Assembly (NCBI GenBank): GCA_903871875.1
Contig: CAIQIR010000072.1
Span: forward strand, 49,925 to 113,924
Reading direction: 5' to 3'
Length of the DNA stretch: 64,000 nucleotides
Source of the DNA: an uncultured Schlesneria sp.
GTDB lineage: Bacteria > Planctomycetota > Planctomycetia > Planctomycetales > Planctomycetaceae
This document shows positions 26,722 through 35,879 of the stretch, in pieces (position 1 is the stretch's first letter; the number at the start of each line of letters is the position of its first letter). The notes beneath the pieces are model-generated. The model made no database searches. It was not told the origin of the DNA and saw nothing but the letters and a program-made list of their open reading frames with translations. Position numbers and translations under genes: made by a program.

Positions 26722-29700
26722 ATGCGTTGTTTTCATTTTGTCATCTGCTTGCAGACCGTCGGTGTGTTGGTAAACCTGACATCCCCGTTGGCCGCTGGTG
26801 AGGCCGCGTCGACAGTCGACTTTCGTCGCGACATCAAGCCGATCATTTCCAACGCCTGCTATCGCTGTCATGGCCCGGATCCCGCGGAACGCAAGGGCGG
26901 TACCGACGGCCTGAGGCTGGATACGGCCGAAGGACTGATGACTGCCATCGACGGCCATGCGCCGGTTGTTCCCGGAAATCCAGACGCGAGCATGCTGATC
27001 GAGCGAGTGTCATCATCTGATCCTGATCAGGCGATGCCGCCGCAGGGAGCCGGCAGACGATTGACACCGCGGGAGATCGAGTTGCTCAAAGCCTGGATCA
27101 AACAAGGGGCCAAGGTCACGGGACATTGGTCCTACATGAAGCCGGTGCGGCCTGCGTTGCCCGCGGTGAATGACACCGGCTGGAGCAAAAATGAAATCGA
27201 TCGGTTCATTCTGGCTCGCCTGGAACGCGAGCATCTGAAACCGTCACCGGAAGCCGATCGATACACCTTGATCCGTCGAGTCTCGCTCGATTTGACGGGG
27301 CTGCCACCGACAATCGAAGAGGTCGACGCCTTCGTCCATGATGCGAGTCCTCTGGCGTACGAATCGCTGGTCGATCGAATTCTGGCCAAGCCAGCCTTCG
27401 GCGAACACTGGGGCTTGTTGTGGCTGGATTTGGCTCGCTATGCCGATTCTGCCGGATACGCCGACGATCCGTCGCGAACGATCTGGCTGTTCCGCGATTA
27501 CGTGATCAAATCGTTCAACGCCAACAAGCCTTTCGATCGGTTCACGATCGAGCAGATCGCGGGCGATTTACTGCCGAATCCAAACGACGATCAACTCACT
27601 GCGACGGCCTTTCATCGCAACACGCTGACGAACAATGAAGGCGGCACCAACGACGAAGAGTTCCGCAACGTCGCTGTAGTTGACCGAGTCAATACGACGA
27701 TGGCGGTTTGGATGGGAACGACGATGGCCTGTGCACAGTGCCACACCCACAAGTACGACCCGATCACGCAAGAAGAATATTTTCGATTCTTTGCGTTCTT
27801 CAATAACACGGAAGATGCCGATCGACGCGACGAGTCTCCGCTGCATTCGATTTTCAGCGAGTCTCAACTGCAGCAGCGATCAACGTGGCAAGCGGAAATT
27901 GCCAAACTCGAACCGGTATTGAAGACGACGACACCCGAACTAATTGCGGCTCAGGCCGAATGGGATCAATCATTCCCGCGGTCAATCAACTGGATATCCC
28001 TCATCCCCACCAGTGTTCAGTCGCAGGCTCAGGTCGCGACTACGATCGCGACCGACGGCTCAGTGAAGATCGCATCGGGTGCGAAGACCGATACCTACAC
28101 GATCGAAGTTCCTGCCAAGGATTTGGGGCAGCCTGGATTGGAAGGTGTTCCTCTGCGAGCAGTGCGGCTTGACGTGTTGCCTGACGAGAGCTTGCCTGGC
28201 CACGGCCCCGGTCATGGCGACGGCAACTTCGTGATCACGGGGATCTCTGCCAAGGTCACTCCTCCGTCGGGGGCCACTCTGCGCGGCCGCTTTGTGCGAG
28301 TGGAACTGACGGGCGACCAATTCCTGTCGCTCGCGGAAGTCCAGGTCTTTTCCGGTTCGGACAATCTCGCACCTCGTGGCGAAGCCAGTCAGATCAGCAC
28401 CGATTTCGCCGGCGAGGCCAAACGAGCCATTGATGGGAATACCAACGGCAACTACTACGGGGCCAATTCGACAACGCACACGGCGGCCGGAAAAGATCCC
28501 TGGTGGGAAGTGGACCTGAAGTCGGAACAAGCGATCGACCGGATCGCCGTCTGGAACCGGTTGGATGGGGTCGGTGATCGACTCGCCAATTTCCGCATTC
28601 AGGTGCTCGACAACAATCGCGAACCGGTCTGGCAGAATCAGGTCGCCACGCCGCCCAACCCGAGCACCGAATTCCGGCTTGATGGTGTGCGACCAATTGA
28701 GTTCGTCACGGCTCTGGCCGACTTCTCACAACCCGGCTTCAATCCGGCGGGCGTCCTGCCGCCCAAGGATCCGAAGAGTAAAGGTTGGGCCATCGGCGGC
28801 GCGATTGGAACGGCCCATTCGCTGACGCTGATCGCGAAGCAAAGCGTCGAGATTTCGGAGGATGCGAATGTCACGCTGACGATCGAACAGCAGTCAGATG
28901 TCCCCAATCATACGCTGGCCCACTTTCGACTTTCCGCGACCAGCGAACCGCGTGTCGAAGAGTGGACCCGCACTCCGGTGGCCGTTATTACCTCGCTTCA
29001 AGTTCCCTTGGCGGACCGATCGGCCGAGCAACAGCAGGCGATCACCGACCATTACCTGGGTATTGCCCCCCAATTGGAAGCGACCCGCCAACAGCTCGCG
29101 ATGTTGCGGAAATCGCTGAACGATCAAATGCCTGACACGGTTCCGGTGATGAAAGAAATGGTCGCCAATCGACGCGTCACGAAATTGCAGCATCGCGGCA
29201 ACTTCGAAGATCTGGGACAAGAGGTCACCGAAGGAACTCCCGCGGCCTTCGTTCCGCTGGCGGATGACGCGCCTCGCAATCGGCTCTCCTTAGCGAAGTG
29301 GTTGGTCGACAGCGACAATCCGCTGACCTCGCGTGTGATCGCCAATCGGTATTGGGAACAGCTGTTTGGAATTGGAATCGTGGCCTCCAGTGAAGACTTC
29401 GGTTCACAAGGGGACCAGCCATTCCATCCCGAACTGCTGGACTGGCTCGCGTGTGAACTGGCGGGGCTTCCCGGCGAATCCGCTTCGGCAACCGTGTCTG
29501 CAATCGACCGTCCCTGGGATATCAAAGCATTTTTAAAGCGGCTCGTGATGTCGGCGACCTATCGACAATCGTCGAAGGTGACGCCCGAGTTGGAACAGCT
29601 GGATCCCGACAACCGGTTGCTGGCGCGAGGCCCGCGCTTTCGATTGTCGGCCGAGACTCTGCGAGACCAGGCGCTGTTCACCAGCGGCCTGCTCAGTCCC

Positions 29701-30261
29701 AAGATGTTCGGGCCGCCCGTGAAGCCACCGCAGCCCAATCTGGGTCTCTCGGCCGCCTTCGGCAGCAGTACTGATTGGCAGACGAGTGCGGGTGAAGACA
29801 AGTATCGCCGGGGTATCTATACCACCTGGCGACGATCAAACCCCTACCCCTCGATGGCGACCTTCGATGCGCCCAATCGTGAAGTCTGCACCGTGCGTCG
29901 CGTCCGCACGAACACCCCGCTGCAAGCCCTGGTGACACTGAATGACCCCGTCTATGTTGAAGCCGCGCAGGCGCTGGCTCGTCGCATGGTGCACGACGGC
30001 GGCCCCACCGCAACGGACCGAGCTACACATGGGTTCCGGCTGGTGCTGTCGCGTCCGCCACACACCAGTGAAGTGGGGCGGCTCGTCACTTTGTATGAGC
30101 AATCGTTGGCTCGGTTCAACCAGAATCCCGAGGATGCCAGGCGAATGGCCACCGAGCCATTGGGGCCCGTGGAACAGGATGCGAATGTCGCGGAGCTGGC
30201 GGCCTGGACGGTCGTAGGGAACGTACTGCTGAACCTCGATGAAACGGTAATGAAACGCTAA
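26722..30261 (+). CDS. PSCyt1/DUF1549/DUF1553 cytochrome with inserted F5/8-type domain
   Basis: 1179 residues. A signal peptide is followed by a PSCyt1 heme site CYRCH at 46-50. DUF1549 follows (YTLIRRVSLDLTGLPPTIEE near residue 180, and WGLLWLDLARYADSAGY). The middle, about 510-660, carries a discoidin/F5-8C-like carbohydrate-binding stretch (LSLAEVQVFSG, WWEVDLKSEQAIDRIAVWNR). The C-terminal third is DUF1553 (NPLTSRVIANRYWEQLFG, FHPELLDWLA, TYRQSS, RRVRTNTPLQAL). This is one of the expanded planctomycete family that usually pairs with DUF1501 or sulfatases in polysaccharide breakdown. A role in periplasmic electron transfer during glycan attack is inferred from family context. Confidence 0.93.
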   Translation: MRCFHFVICLQTVGVLVNLTSPLAAGEAASTVDFRRDIKPIISNACYRCHGPDPAERKGGTDGLRLDTAEGLMTAIDGHAPVVPGNPDASMLIERVSSSDPDQAMPPQGAGRRLTPREIELLKAWIKQGAKVTGHWSYMKPVRPALPAVNDTGWSKNEIDRFILARLEREHLKPSPEADRYTLIRRVSLDLTGLPPTIEEVDAFVHDASPLAYESLVDRILAKPAFGEHWGLLWLDLARYADSAGYADDPSRTIWLFRDYVIKSFNANKPFDRFTIEQIAGDLLPNPNDDQLTATAFHRNTLTNNEGGTNDEEFRNVAVVDRVNTTMAVWMGTTMACAQCHTHKYDPITQEEYFRFFAFFNNTEDADRRDESPLHSIFSESQLQQRSTWQAEIAKLEPVLKTTTPELIAAQAEWDQSFPRSINWISLIPTSVQSQAQVATTIATDGSVKIASGAKTDTYTIEVPAKDLGQPGLEGVPLRAVRLDVLPDESLPGHGPGHGDGNFVITGISAKVTPPSGATLRGRFVRVELTGDQFLSLAEVQVFSGSDNLAPRGEASQISTDFAGEAKRAIDGNTNGNYYGANSTTHTAAGKDPWWEVDLKSEQAIDRIAVWNRLDGVGDRLANFRIQVLDNNREPVWQNQVATPPNPSTEFRLDGVRPIEFVTALADFSQPGFNPAGVLPPKDPKSKGWAIGGAIGTAHSLTLIAKQSVEISEDANVTLTIEQQSDVPNHTLAHFRLSATSEPRVEEWTRTPVAVITSLQVPLADRSAEQQQAITDHYLGIAPQLEATRQQLAMLRKSLNDQMPDTVPVMKEMVANRRVTKLQHRGNFEDLGQEVTEGTPAAFVPLADDAPRNRLSLAKWLVDSDNPLTSRVIANRYWEQLFGIGIVASSEDFGSQGDQPFHPELLDWLACELAGLPGESASATVSAIDRPWDIKAFLKRLVMSATYRQSSKVTPELEQLDPDNRLLARGPRFRLSAETLRDQALFTSGLLSPKMFGPPVKPPQPNLGLSAAFGSSTDWQTSAGEDKYRRGIYTTWRRSNPYPSMATFDAPNREVCTVRRVRTNTPLQALVTLNDPVYVEAAQALARRMVHDGGPTATDRATHGFRLVLSRPPHTSEVGRLVTLYEQSLARFNQNPEDARRMATEPLGPVEQDANVAELAAWTVVGNVLLNLDETVMKR

Positions 30262-30270
30262 GGATCGACA

Positions 30271-30690
30271 ATGACCATCACAGTCTGTACGGGAAAATTG
30301 CATCGAGTGAAGGTCACTGATGCCAAGCTTGACTACGAAGGTAGTATTACCATTGACCCCGTTCTGATGGACGCGGCAGGGATCGTGCCGTTTCAACTGC
30401 TCCACATCAACAGCATGTCCAATGCCGTCCATTGGGAAACCTATGCCATCCCTGGCCAGCCCGAATCGGGTGAAATCTGCTTGAATGGCTGCCCGGCCCG
30501 GCTGTTCCAACCGGGTGATCAAGTCATCATCTTGTCTCTCGAACAGATGACTCGGAAGGAAGCGTCCAAACTCGAACACCGAGTCGTTTACGTCGACGAT
30601 CAGAACAAGCCGATCCGCATCCAAATCAAAAAGCCGTCGAAGAAGACGACCGACAAAGCGACTCAAAAGAAGCAGCGTTCAAAGGCCTGA
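30271..30690 (+). CDS. panD: Aspartate 1-decarboxylase, pyruvoyl-dependent
   Basis: 139 residues. PanD converts L-aspartate to beta-alanine for pantothenate and coenzyme A synthesis. The proenzyme self-cleaves at Gly24-Ser25, visible here as YEGSITID at exactly the family position, and the new Ser25 becomes the pyruvoyl cofactor. The KLHRVKVTDA opening, the NGCPARLFQPGDQVIIL segment and overall length fit. A Lys-rich tail (about 115-139) exceeds the usual end of the family. AAGGAT lies about 7 bases upstream. It follows the DUF1553 gene by 9 bp and its 3' end overlaps that of the convergent ATP-grasp gene by 12 bp. Cytoplasmic. Confidence 0.95.
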   Translation: MTITVCTGKLHRVKVTDAKLDYEGSITIDPVLMDAAGIVPFQLLHINSMSNAVHWETYAIPGQPESGEICLNGCPARLFQPGDQVIILSLEQMTRKEASKLEHRVVYVDDQNKPIRIQIKKPSKKTTDKATQKKQRSKA

Positions 30691-32205
30691 ACCGAATCGG
30701 TCTGCATCAGCGCTGGTGTCCCCTTTCTTTACGACCAGACGCCTCGGCTCATGTCCGGTCAACAGGTCGCTGATCGCATCCAGAATTCGCTGAACGTAGG
30801 GCCGACGATAATCCCATTTGGTGTCGGCATCGGCGGGATTCACGACCATCGTGGCGTTGGCCTCAAATAAAAGAATGTCTCCTTCGGGACTGACGCTGAA
30901 ATCGACGCCGGCATAATCGAGCCCGAGCGTATCGCGGATCTGCTCCAATCCGGCCATCGCACGGCTGCCGAGTACCGCAGGCATCTTCTCGAGAAACGCG
31001 GCATCCTCGGCCCGGTTCTCCGGATTGTCCGCCATCTCGGCACTGAAGAAATGAATCTTCCATTCGTGCGAGATCGCGACGTGCAGCGGATAGATTTGTC
31101 CGCCAATCAACATGACTCGATACTTGCGAATCTTGCCATCTGCACTGCGGGCATCCAAAAATTGAATCGCCAGAATCTCTCGTCCTGGTATCGTCGGAAG
31201 TGTTTCCTTCAGCTCTGCTTCATTGGTGATCCGAGCGAAAAAGCTACCATTGTGAAAGCCCGGTGACCGCAGCAACAGGGGGAACGTGATTCCCTTACTC
31301 GCCAGTTGCGAGGTCGCGTCGCTGGCGGCGAGTTGTTCGCGGGGCATCAAAGCCATTTCAGCCGTGACGACGCCGGGCAATTGCCCCAGCCGGCGAGCAT
31401 TGGCCGCACGACCGGTGGGCTTCACCGACTGCGGCCGATTAATCACCGGTGCCGTCGTTTGTCGCAAGAGCGTCGCTGCGGTCTCCAAATCTGATTGACA
31501 CAGATCCGCGTCGCCGATCGCATTGAAGACCAATTCGTGATTCGGCAGCCGCAGATCGGGATCACAGACATCCACGAAGACGACCGATGTCAGAAACCGC
31601 TGATCATCCAGGTGATACCAGATCGGCACCGCCCCTCCGGCCGCGGAGGCCAGTAACAGCAGTAAGCGCGGCCGGCCTGTTCCGCGATAGGGCAGGATCT
31701 TGACCGATCGGCCACGAAAGCCGTTGATCCGATGCGATCGCGCCTCGTCTTCGCGTCCGATTTCGCTTAACAGACGAGCGAGTCCTTGATGCGCGTCCGC
31801 GTGGTCCGGGTCCAACTGCAGGGCGATTTCAAAATGCTTGAGCGCTGCCGTCGTGTCCTCGATCTTGGTTAACAGGTTGGCCAGATTGATATGCCCCATC
31901 GGGTTGTCGGGATGATGCTTGATCGCTTCTACGTAAGCGGTACGAGCCGCCGTTTGAAAGCCCGTCTCCATCGCCAGCGTTCCCAAATTATTGAGGCCGC
32001 CAAAATGCGTTGGTGCGATCGACAAGAGCTCGAGATATGCCTGTTTCGCCGCATCGGTTCGGCCCAGTTCGCGGAGCAACACGGCTCGGTCGAATCGCAG
32101 CTCGACGGCATCCGGGGTTACCGCCAGACGGTCTTCCACTTTTTTCAGTTCTGCTTCCAGCAACAATCGCGGCTGCCAGGCGGTTGGCGTCGGCACAGGA
32201 TTCAT
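30679..32205 (-). CDS. TPR protein with C-terminal ATP-grasp domain
   Basis: 508 residues from the ATG at 32205, chosen for the AGGTGAGGG just upstream. The frame stays open far upstream but that part is antisense to other genes. Residues about 15-175 are tetratricopeptide repeats (FGGLNNLGTLAMETGFQTAA, MGHINLANLLTKIEDTTAAL, ADAHQGLARLLSEIGREDEA). Residues about 185-495 form an ATP-grasp ligase-like domain: FPLLLRSPGFHNGSFF, KYRVMLIGGQIYPLHVAIS, then GLDYAGVDFSVSPEGDILLF and EANATM with the metal-binding acidic residues. It likely ligates an amino acid or peptide to a carboxylate acceptor, or acts as a kinase-like enzyme. No substrate can be named. Converges with panD. Confidence 0.85.
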   Translation of the reverse strand: MNPVPTPTAWQPRLLLEAELKKVEDRLAVTPDAVELRFDRAVLLRELGRTDAAKQAYLELLSIAPTHFGGLNNLGTLAMETGFQTAARTAYVEAIKHHPDNPMGHINLANLLTKIEDTTAALKHFEIALQLDPDHADAHQGLARLLSEIGREDEARSHRINGFRGRSVKILPYRGTGRPRLLLLLASAAGGAVPIWYHLDDQRFLTSVVFVDVCDPDLRLPNHELVFNAIGDADLCQSDLETAATLLRQTTAPVINRPQSVKPTGRAANARRLGQLPGVVTAEMALMPREQLAASDATSQLASKGITFPLLLRSPGFHNGSFFARITNEAELKETLPTIPGREILAIQFLDARSADGKIRKYRVMLIGGQIYPLHVAISHEWKIHFFSAEMADNPENRAEDAAFLEKMPAVLGSRAMAGLEQIRDTLGLDYAGVDFSVSPEGDILLFEANATMVVNPADADTKWDYRRPYVQRILDAISDLLTGHEPRRLVVKKGDTSADADRFGSGL

Positions 32206-32604
32206 GGCATCCCTCACCTGAAATCCAGGTCTTTTCATTTCTTCGTTCCCACCAGGCTCCGGCAGGACGGTCGGCAGTCTAAACGCGACCGGTTCTGTGA
32301 CGCCATCCCAACAAAATAACGTCTTCTTAAAGGTCAACGGGGCCGAGTTCGCTGAGGCGGCTTTCGATATCCACCGCCGTGAATCATTGGATTTTGGGCG
32401 TTTCATCCGGGAGCCGGCAGTGTATAGTGAGAGAGCTGGAGAAAAGGGGAGAACGGCAGGCCACTGGCGATCACAACGAACACCGCCAAACGTCCCGCCT
32501 TCGATTCCCAAATCGAAAGTCTGTCTGGTCCTGAACGAACAGCGTGCGAATGATGCGGCCGTGGCTGGCCCGTGATCGGACGCGAACGATAAAGGTTGAA
32601 AATC
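32206..32604 (+). other. Divergent intergenic region between ATP-grasp and DUF1501 genes
   Basis: About 400 bp between divergent genes. The open frames seen here are extensions of neighbouring frames without their own ribosome sites. It should hold both promoters. The sequence GTGTATAGTGAG near 32420 contains a -10-like TATAGT, but no matching -35 was convincing. Confidence 0.45.
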
Positions 32605-34056
32605 GTGAATCCTGCGATGGAACGAATTCGGCAGCAGACTCGTCGTCAGTTCTTGCAAGACGCTCAATTGGGCGTCGGTGCCTTGGCGCTGTCGTCCCTG
32701 GGTGGCCAGCTGGCGATGGGGGCGACTTCGCCGGTCGAGAATCCGCTGGCGCCCAAGGCCCCGCATTTCGCCGCGAAGGCCAAGCGGGTGATCTATCTGC
32801 ATCTGACCGGTTCGCCCCCGCATCTGGACCTTTACGACTACAAGCCGGAACTGGTGAGACTGAGCGGGCAGGACGCGCCGGAATCGTTCATCAAAGGGAA
32901 GCGATTCGCGTTCACGTCGGGGACGCCCAAGCTGCTGGGCACTCCACGAACGTTCAAGCAATACGGAGAAGGCGGGGTCTGGTTGTCGGATGCCTTGCCC
33001 AATCTGCAGACGGTGGCCGACGATATTTGCGTCGTCAAGTCGATGTTCACTGAACAATTCAATCATGCTCCGGCCGAACTGTTGCTCTATACCGGTTCGG
33101 CCCGTTCCGGCCGTCCTTCCATGGGCGCCTGGGCCACGTATGGGCTGGGAACCGAAAACGAAAATCTGCCCGGCTTTGTCGTGTTGATCTCCAGCGGGGT
33201 GCAGCCCAACGGCGGAAAGAACTCGTACGGCAGTGGCTTCTTGCCTTCGGTCTTTCAAGGCGTGCAGTGTCGATCGAAGGGCGATCCCGTGTTGTACGCA
33301 TCGGACCCCGCGGGCATGTCGCGCGACCTGCGTCGACAAACTCTGGACGCGATGCGCGACCTGAACGAAATTCAAGCCGAAGAATTGGGGCATTCCGAAA
33401 CGAGAACCCGCATCGCGCAGTACGAGCTGGCGTTTCGCATGCAGATGTCGGTCCCTGAAGTGATGGACATCACCAAGGAAACGAAAGAAACGCAGGAGGC
33501 CTACGGTGCCCAACCCGGTGTCGCCAGCTTTGCCAACAACTGCCTGCTGGCCCGTCGACTGTGCGAGCAGGGCGTTCGCTTCGTGCAATTGTTCGACTGG
33601 GGCTGGGACTTCCATGGAACCAGTGCCGATCAGGCATTGACGGATGGCCTGACCAAAAAATGTGCCACCATGGACAAGCCGGTTGCGGCGCTGATCAACG
33701 ATTTGAAGCAGCGGGGCATGCTCAAGGATACGCTGATTGTCTGCGGGGGCGAGTTCGGCCGGACACCGTTCCGGGAAGGCCGCACCGCTGCCAGCACCAA
33801 TCTGGGCCGCGACCATTTCCCCGATTGCTACTCGATGTGGATGGCCGGGGGCGGCGTCAAAGGCGGGTTTTCGCACGGCGAATCGGACGAACTGGGCTTT
33901 TCGGTCGCCAAGGATAAAGTCCACATCCACGACCTGCAGGCGACGATCATGCACCTGTTGGGTTTCGACCATACGCGGCTGACCTATCGCTTTCAGGGCC
34001 GCGATTATCGTTTGACGGATGTGCACGGCGACGTTGTGCAGCAGATCATCGCTTAA
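32605..34056 (+). CDS. DUF1501 family protein (second copy)
   Basis: 483 residues from a GTG at 32605, preferred because AAAGG lies 9 bases upstream; TTG 32596 and ATG 32617 are in frame. The N-terminus has a twin-arginine-like stretch (QQTRRQFLQDAQLGVGALAL), as in Tat-exported DUF1501 proteins. Family marks are VIYLHLTGSPPHLDLYDYKP, NNCLLARRLCEQGVRFVQLF, WDFHGTSADQ, GGEFGRTPF, GRDHFPDCYSMWMAGGGVKG and a late HDLQATIMHLLGFDHTRLTY. It differs clearly from the first copy at 2100-3500, especially in the N-terminal half, so the two are not recent duplicates. It usually works with DUF1553 cytochromes; the one at 26722 is the nearest. Confidence 0.9.
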   Translation: MNPAMERIRQQTRRQFLQDAQLGVGALALSSLGGQLAMGATSPVENPLAPKAPHFAAKAKRVIYLHLTGSPPHLDLYDYKPELVRLSGQDAPESFIKGKRFAFTSGTPKLLGTPRTFKQYGEGGVWLSDALPNLQTVADDICVVKSMFTEQFNHAPAELLLYTGSARSGRPSMGAWATYGLGTENENLPGFVVLISSGVQPNGGKNSYGSGFLPSVFQGVQCRSKGDPVLYASDPAGMSRDLRRQTLDAMRDLNEIQAEELGHSETRTRIAQYELAFRMQMSVPEVMDITKETKETQEAYGAQPGVASFANNCLLARRLCEQGVRFVQLFDWGWDFHGTSADQALTDGLTKKCATMDKPVAALINDLKQRGMLKDTLIVCGGEFGRTPFREGRTAASTNLGRDHFPDCYSMWMAGGGVKGGFSHGESDELGFSVAKDKVHIHDLQATIMHLLGFDHTRLTYRFQGRDYRLTDVHGDVVQQIIA

Positions 34057-34161
34057 CAGCTGGTAGAAGCGGCAGTCGGTGGCTACACTTCTCGACCGAA
34101 CGGCTCGTGATTGCACGAACCGGATTTCGCCCGTCGCCACTTTCGTTGAGTCGATTTCGCC

Positions 34162-35286
34162 ATGAAAGCCATTGCCGTATTGCCCGGGAAACCGAACAGC
34201 ATTCATCTGCGAGAAATTCCCGAACCGAAGTTGCTTGACCAGCCGCATCCGCACGTCTGCCGGATTCCCGAAGGCCGCGCAGTGCTGGTGAAAACGCTGC
34301 AGATCGGCGTCGACGCCACCGATCGCGAAATCAATGACGCCTTGTACGGCAACGCTCCGCCCGGCGGCGAACATCTGGTCATCGGCCATGAGAGTTTCGG
34401 TCGGGTCCTGGAAGTCGGCAGCAAAGTCACCGAGCTCAAGCCGGGCGATTATGTCTCGTGTACGGTTCGCCGGCCCGGTCATTCGCTGTTCGATCAGATC
34501 GGCCGCAACGACATCACCAGCGACGAAGTCTACTACGAACGTGGCATCAATCTGTGTCACGGTTATCTGACCGAATCGTTCGTCGACGATGCCGAATACA
34601 TGGTCAAGGTTCCCGTCAAACTGAAGCATCTGGGCGTGCTGTCGGAGCCGGCCAGTGTCTGTGCCAAGGCCATCGATCAGGCCTTTCTCGCGCAGCAGCG
34701 ACTGCAGGTCTGGAATCCCAAGCGAGCGTTCGTCCTGGGTTCCGGGCAGATCGGTCTGTTGGCCACGATGATGCTCAAGCTGCGGGGTATGGAAGTTTAC
34801 ACCATTGCCACGCGTCCTGGTCCGCATCGCAAGCAGGAGATTGCCGAAGCCTACGGTGCGACCTATGTCAGCACCAAGCAAACCTCGCTGCCTGATCTGG
34901 CAAAGAAAGTCGGCAAACCGGACCTCATTTTCGAAGCAACCGGCAACGCCGAAGTCTGTTTTCGTGCGATGGAAGTTCTCGCTCATAACGGAGCTCTGGT
35001 CTGGACCAGTATCACCGGCGGCAAGCATGACGTCACGATCGACGCCGCCAAGATCAATCTGGAATGGGTGCTGGGTAACAAACTGCTGGTATCGAGCGTC
35101 AACGGCAATCGACATCATTTCGCACTGGGGATCGCGGCCCTGTCGCTGGGCGAACTGACCTATCCCGGCGTGACGGAACGCATCCTCACCAACCCGATTG
35201 CCGGTCTCGATCATTATCAAGAGATGATGCGAACGCTGGTGGAAGACAAAGAATCGCTCAAGGTCTTCGTCAATATCGCGTCGTAG
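34162..35286 (+). CDS. Glucose 1-dehydrogenase-like zinc-dependent dehydrogenase
   Basis: 374 residues of the medium-chain dehydrogenase family, glucose dehydrogenase branch. It shows the opening [34 protein letters not shown] (catalytic His-Glu), [14 protein letters not shown] (later catalytic Glu) and the Rossmann motif in [15 protein letters not shown]. The first zinc ligand, Cys in most family members, is Asp here ([10 protein letters not shown]), as in haloarchaeal glucose dehydrogenases. The enzyme should oxidise glucose or a related aldose to the lactone with NAD(P). The gene stands between a DUF1501 gene and a gap with a small membrane protein; nothing links it to a pathway in the window. 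Confidence 0.88.
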   Translation: MKAIAVLPGKPNSIHLREIPEPKLLDQPHPHVCRIPEGRAVLVKTLQIGVDATDREINDALYGNAPPGGEHLVIGHESFGRVLEVGSKVTELKPGDYVSCTVRRPGHSLFDQIGRNDITSDEVYYERGINLCHGYLTESFVDDAEYMVKVPVKLKHLGVLSEPASVCAKAIDQAFLAQQRLQVWNPKRAFVLGSGQIGLLATMMLKLRGMEVYTIATRPGPHRKQEIAEAYGATYVSTKQTSLPDLAKKVGKPDLIFEATGNAEVCFRAMEVLAHNGALVWTSITGGKHDVTIDAAKINLEWVLGNKLLVSSVNGNRHHFALGIAALSLGELTYPGVTERILTNPIAGLDHYQEMMRTLVEDKESLKVFVNIAS

Positions 35287-35489
35287 CGAATGGGCAGCGG
35301 CCGTCGGCCGTGTTGGACATGCGCTACGGGCTTTCGTCACTGCTCGAATCCCATGGTGTGGGCATTCAAGTCAAACGTCGCCTGCTGACGAAACAAGGTT
35401 GGAAACGACGCTCGTCCGTGATCGACCACCGCTGGTCTGCCGATCAACAGTCCGATGCGAGGCGGTATTCGCCTGACGCACGGCCAATC

Positions 35490-35657
35490 CTAAGCCGATT
35501 TCGACAGCGGTGACGCTGATGAATCGGAAACCGGATCGGCGATCCGCAGATTCGGACAGTCGTCCGCTTCGGAGACTGGCGAGTCGTTATCCCACAACAG
35601 CCATTTCCCGAGAATTGTTGCCACAACCACGAACGCAATCGCCCAAATGCTATTCAT
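35490..35657 (-). CDS. Small single-span membrane protein, 55 residues
   Basis: A short frame reads MNSIWAIAFVVVATILGKWL followed by an acidic, Ser/Asp/Pro-rich tail ending SPLSKSA and TAG. Residues 3-20 form one hydrophobic helix; the rest is soluble. The ATG at 35657 has an excellent AGAGGG site 5 bases upstream. No family is recognised. The gene lies on the minus strand upstream of nothing obvious and downstream of glnE, 222 bp after the glnE stop, so a shared transcript is possible. Support comes from the ribosome site, start and membrane-helix pattern. Confidence 0.6.
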   Translation of the reverse strand: MNSIWAIAFVVVATILGKWLLWDNDSPVSEADDCPNLRIADPVSDSSASPLSKSA

Positions 35658-35879
35658 TTCACCCTCTCGTGCCCAAAGAGGTGGATTGATAGTACGTCAG
35701 GGGAGCTTGCAGCGTTGTTGTCAGCTTATCACATCCTGCGACACTGCACCGGCGCGAAGGTACCATGTTGCATCAATCCTGACTAGAAAGGAAAATCCTG
35801 ATACCTCCTCTCTCGGCACATCAGGCCGATCTCCTTAATCTTTGCAATTAACCCCATCTTCTTATCTTTCGGTGGGGGA

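Noticed and set aside
32206..35340. Continuation of the minus-strand ATP-grasp frame for another 3.1 kb, giving one 1553-residue open frame.
   Set aside because: The extra part is antisense to a clear DUF1501 gene and a clear glucose dehydrogenase, shows no domain, and the ATG at 32205 has a strong ribosome site. The open frame follows from codon bias on the sense strand.
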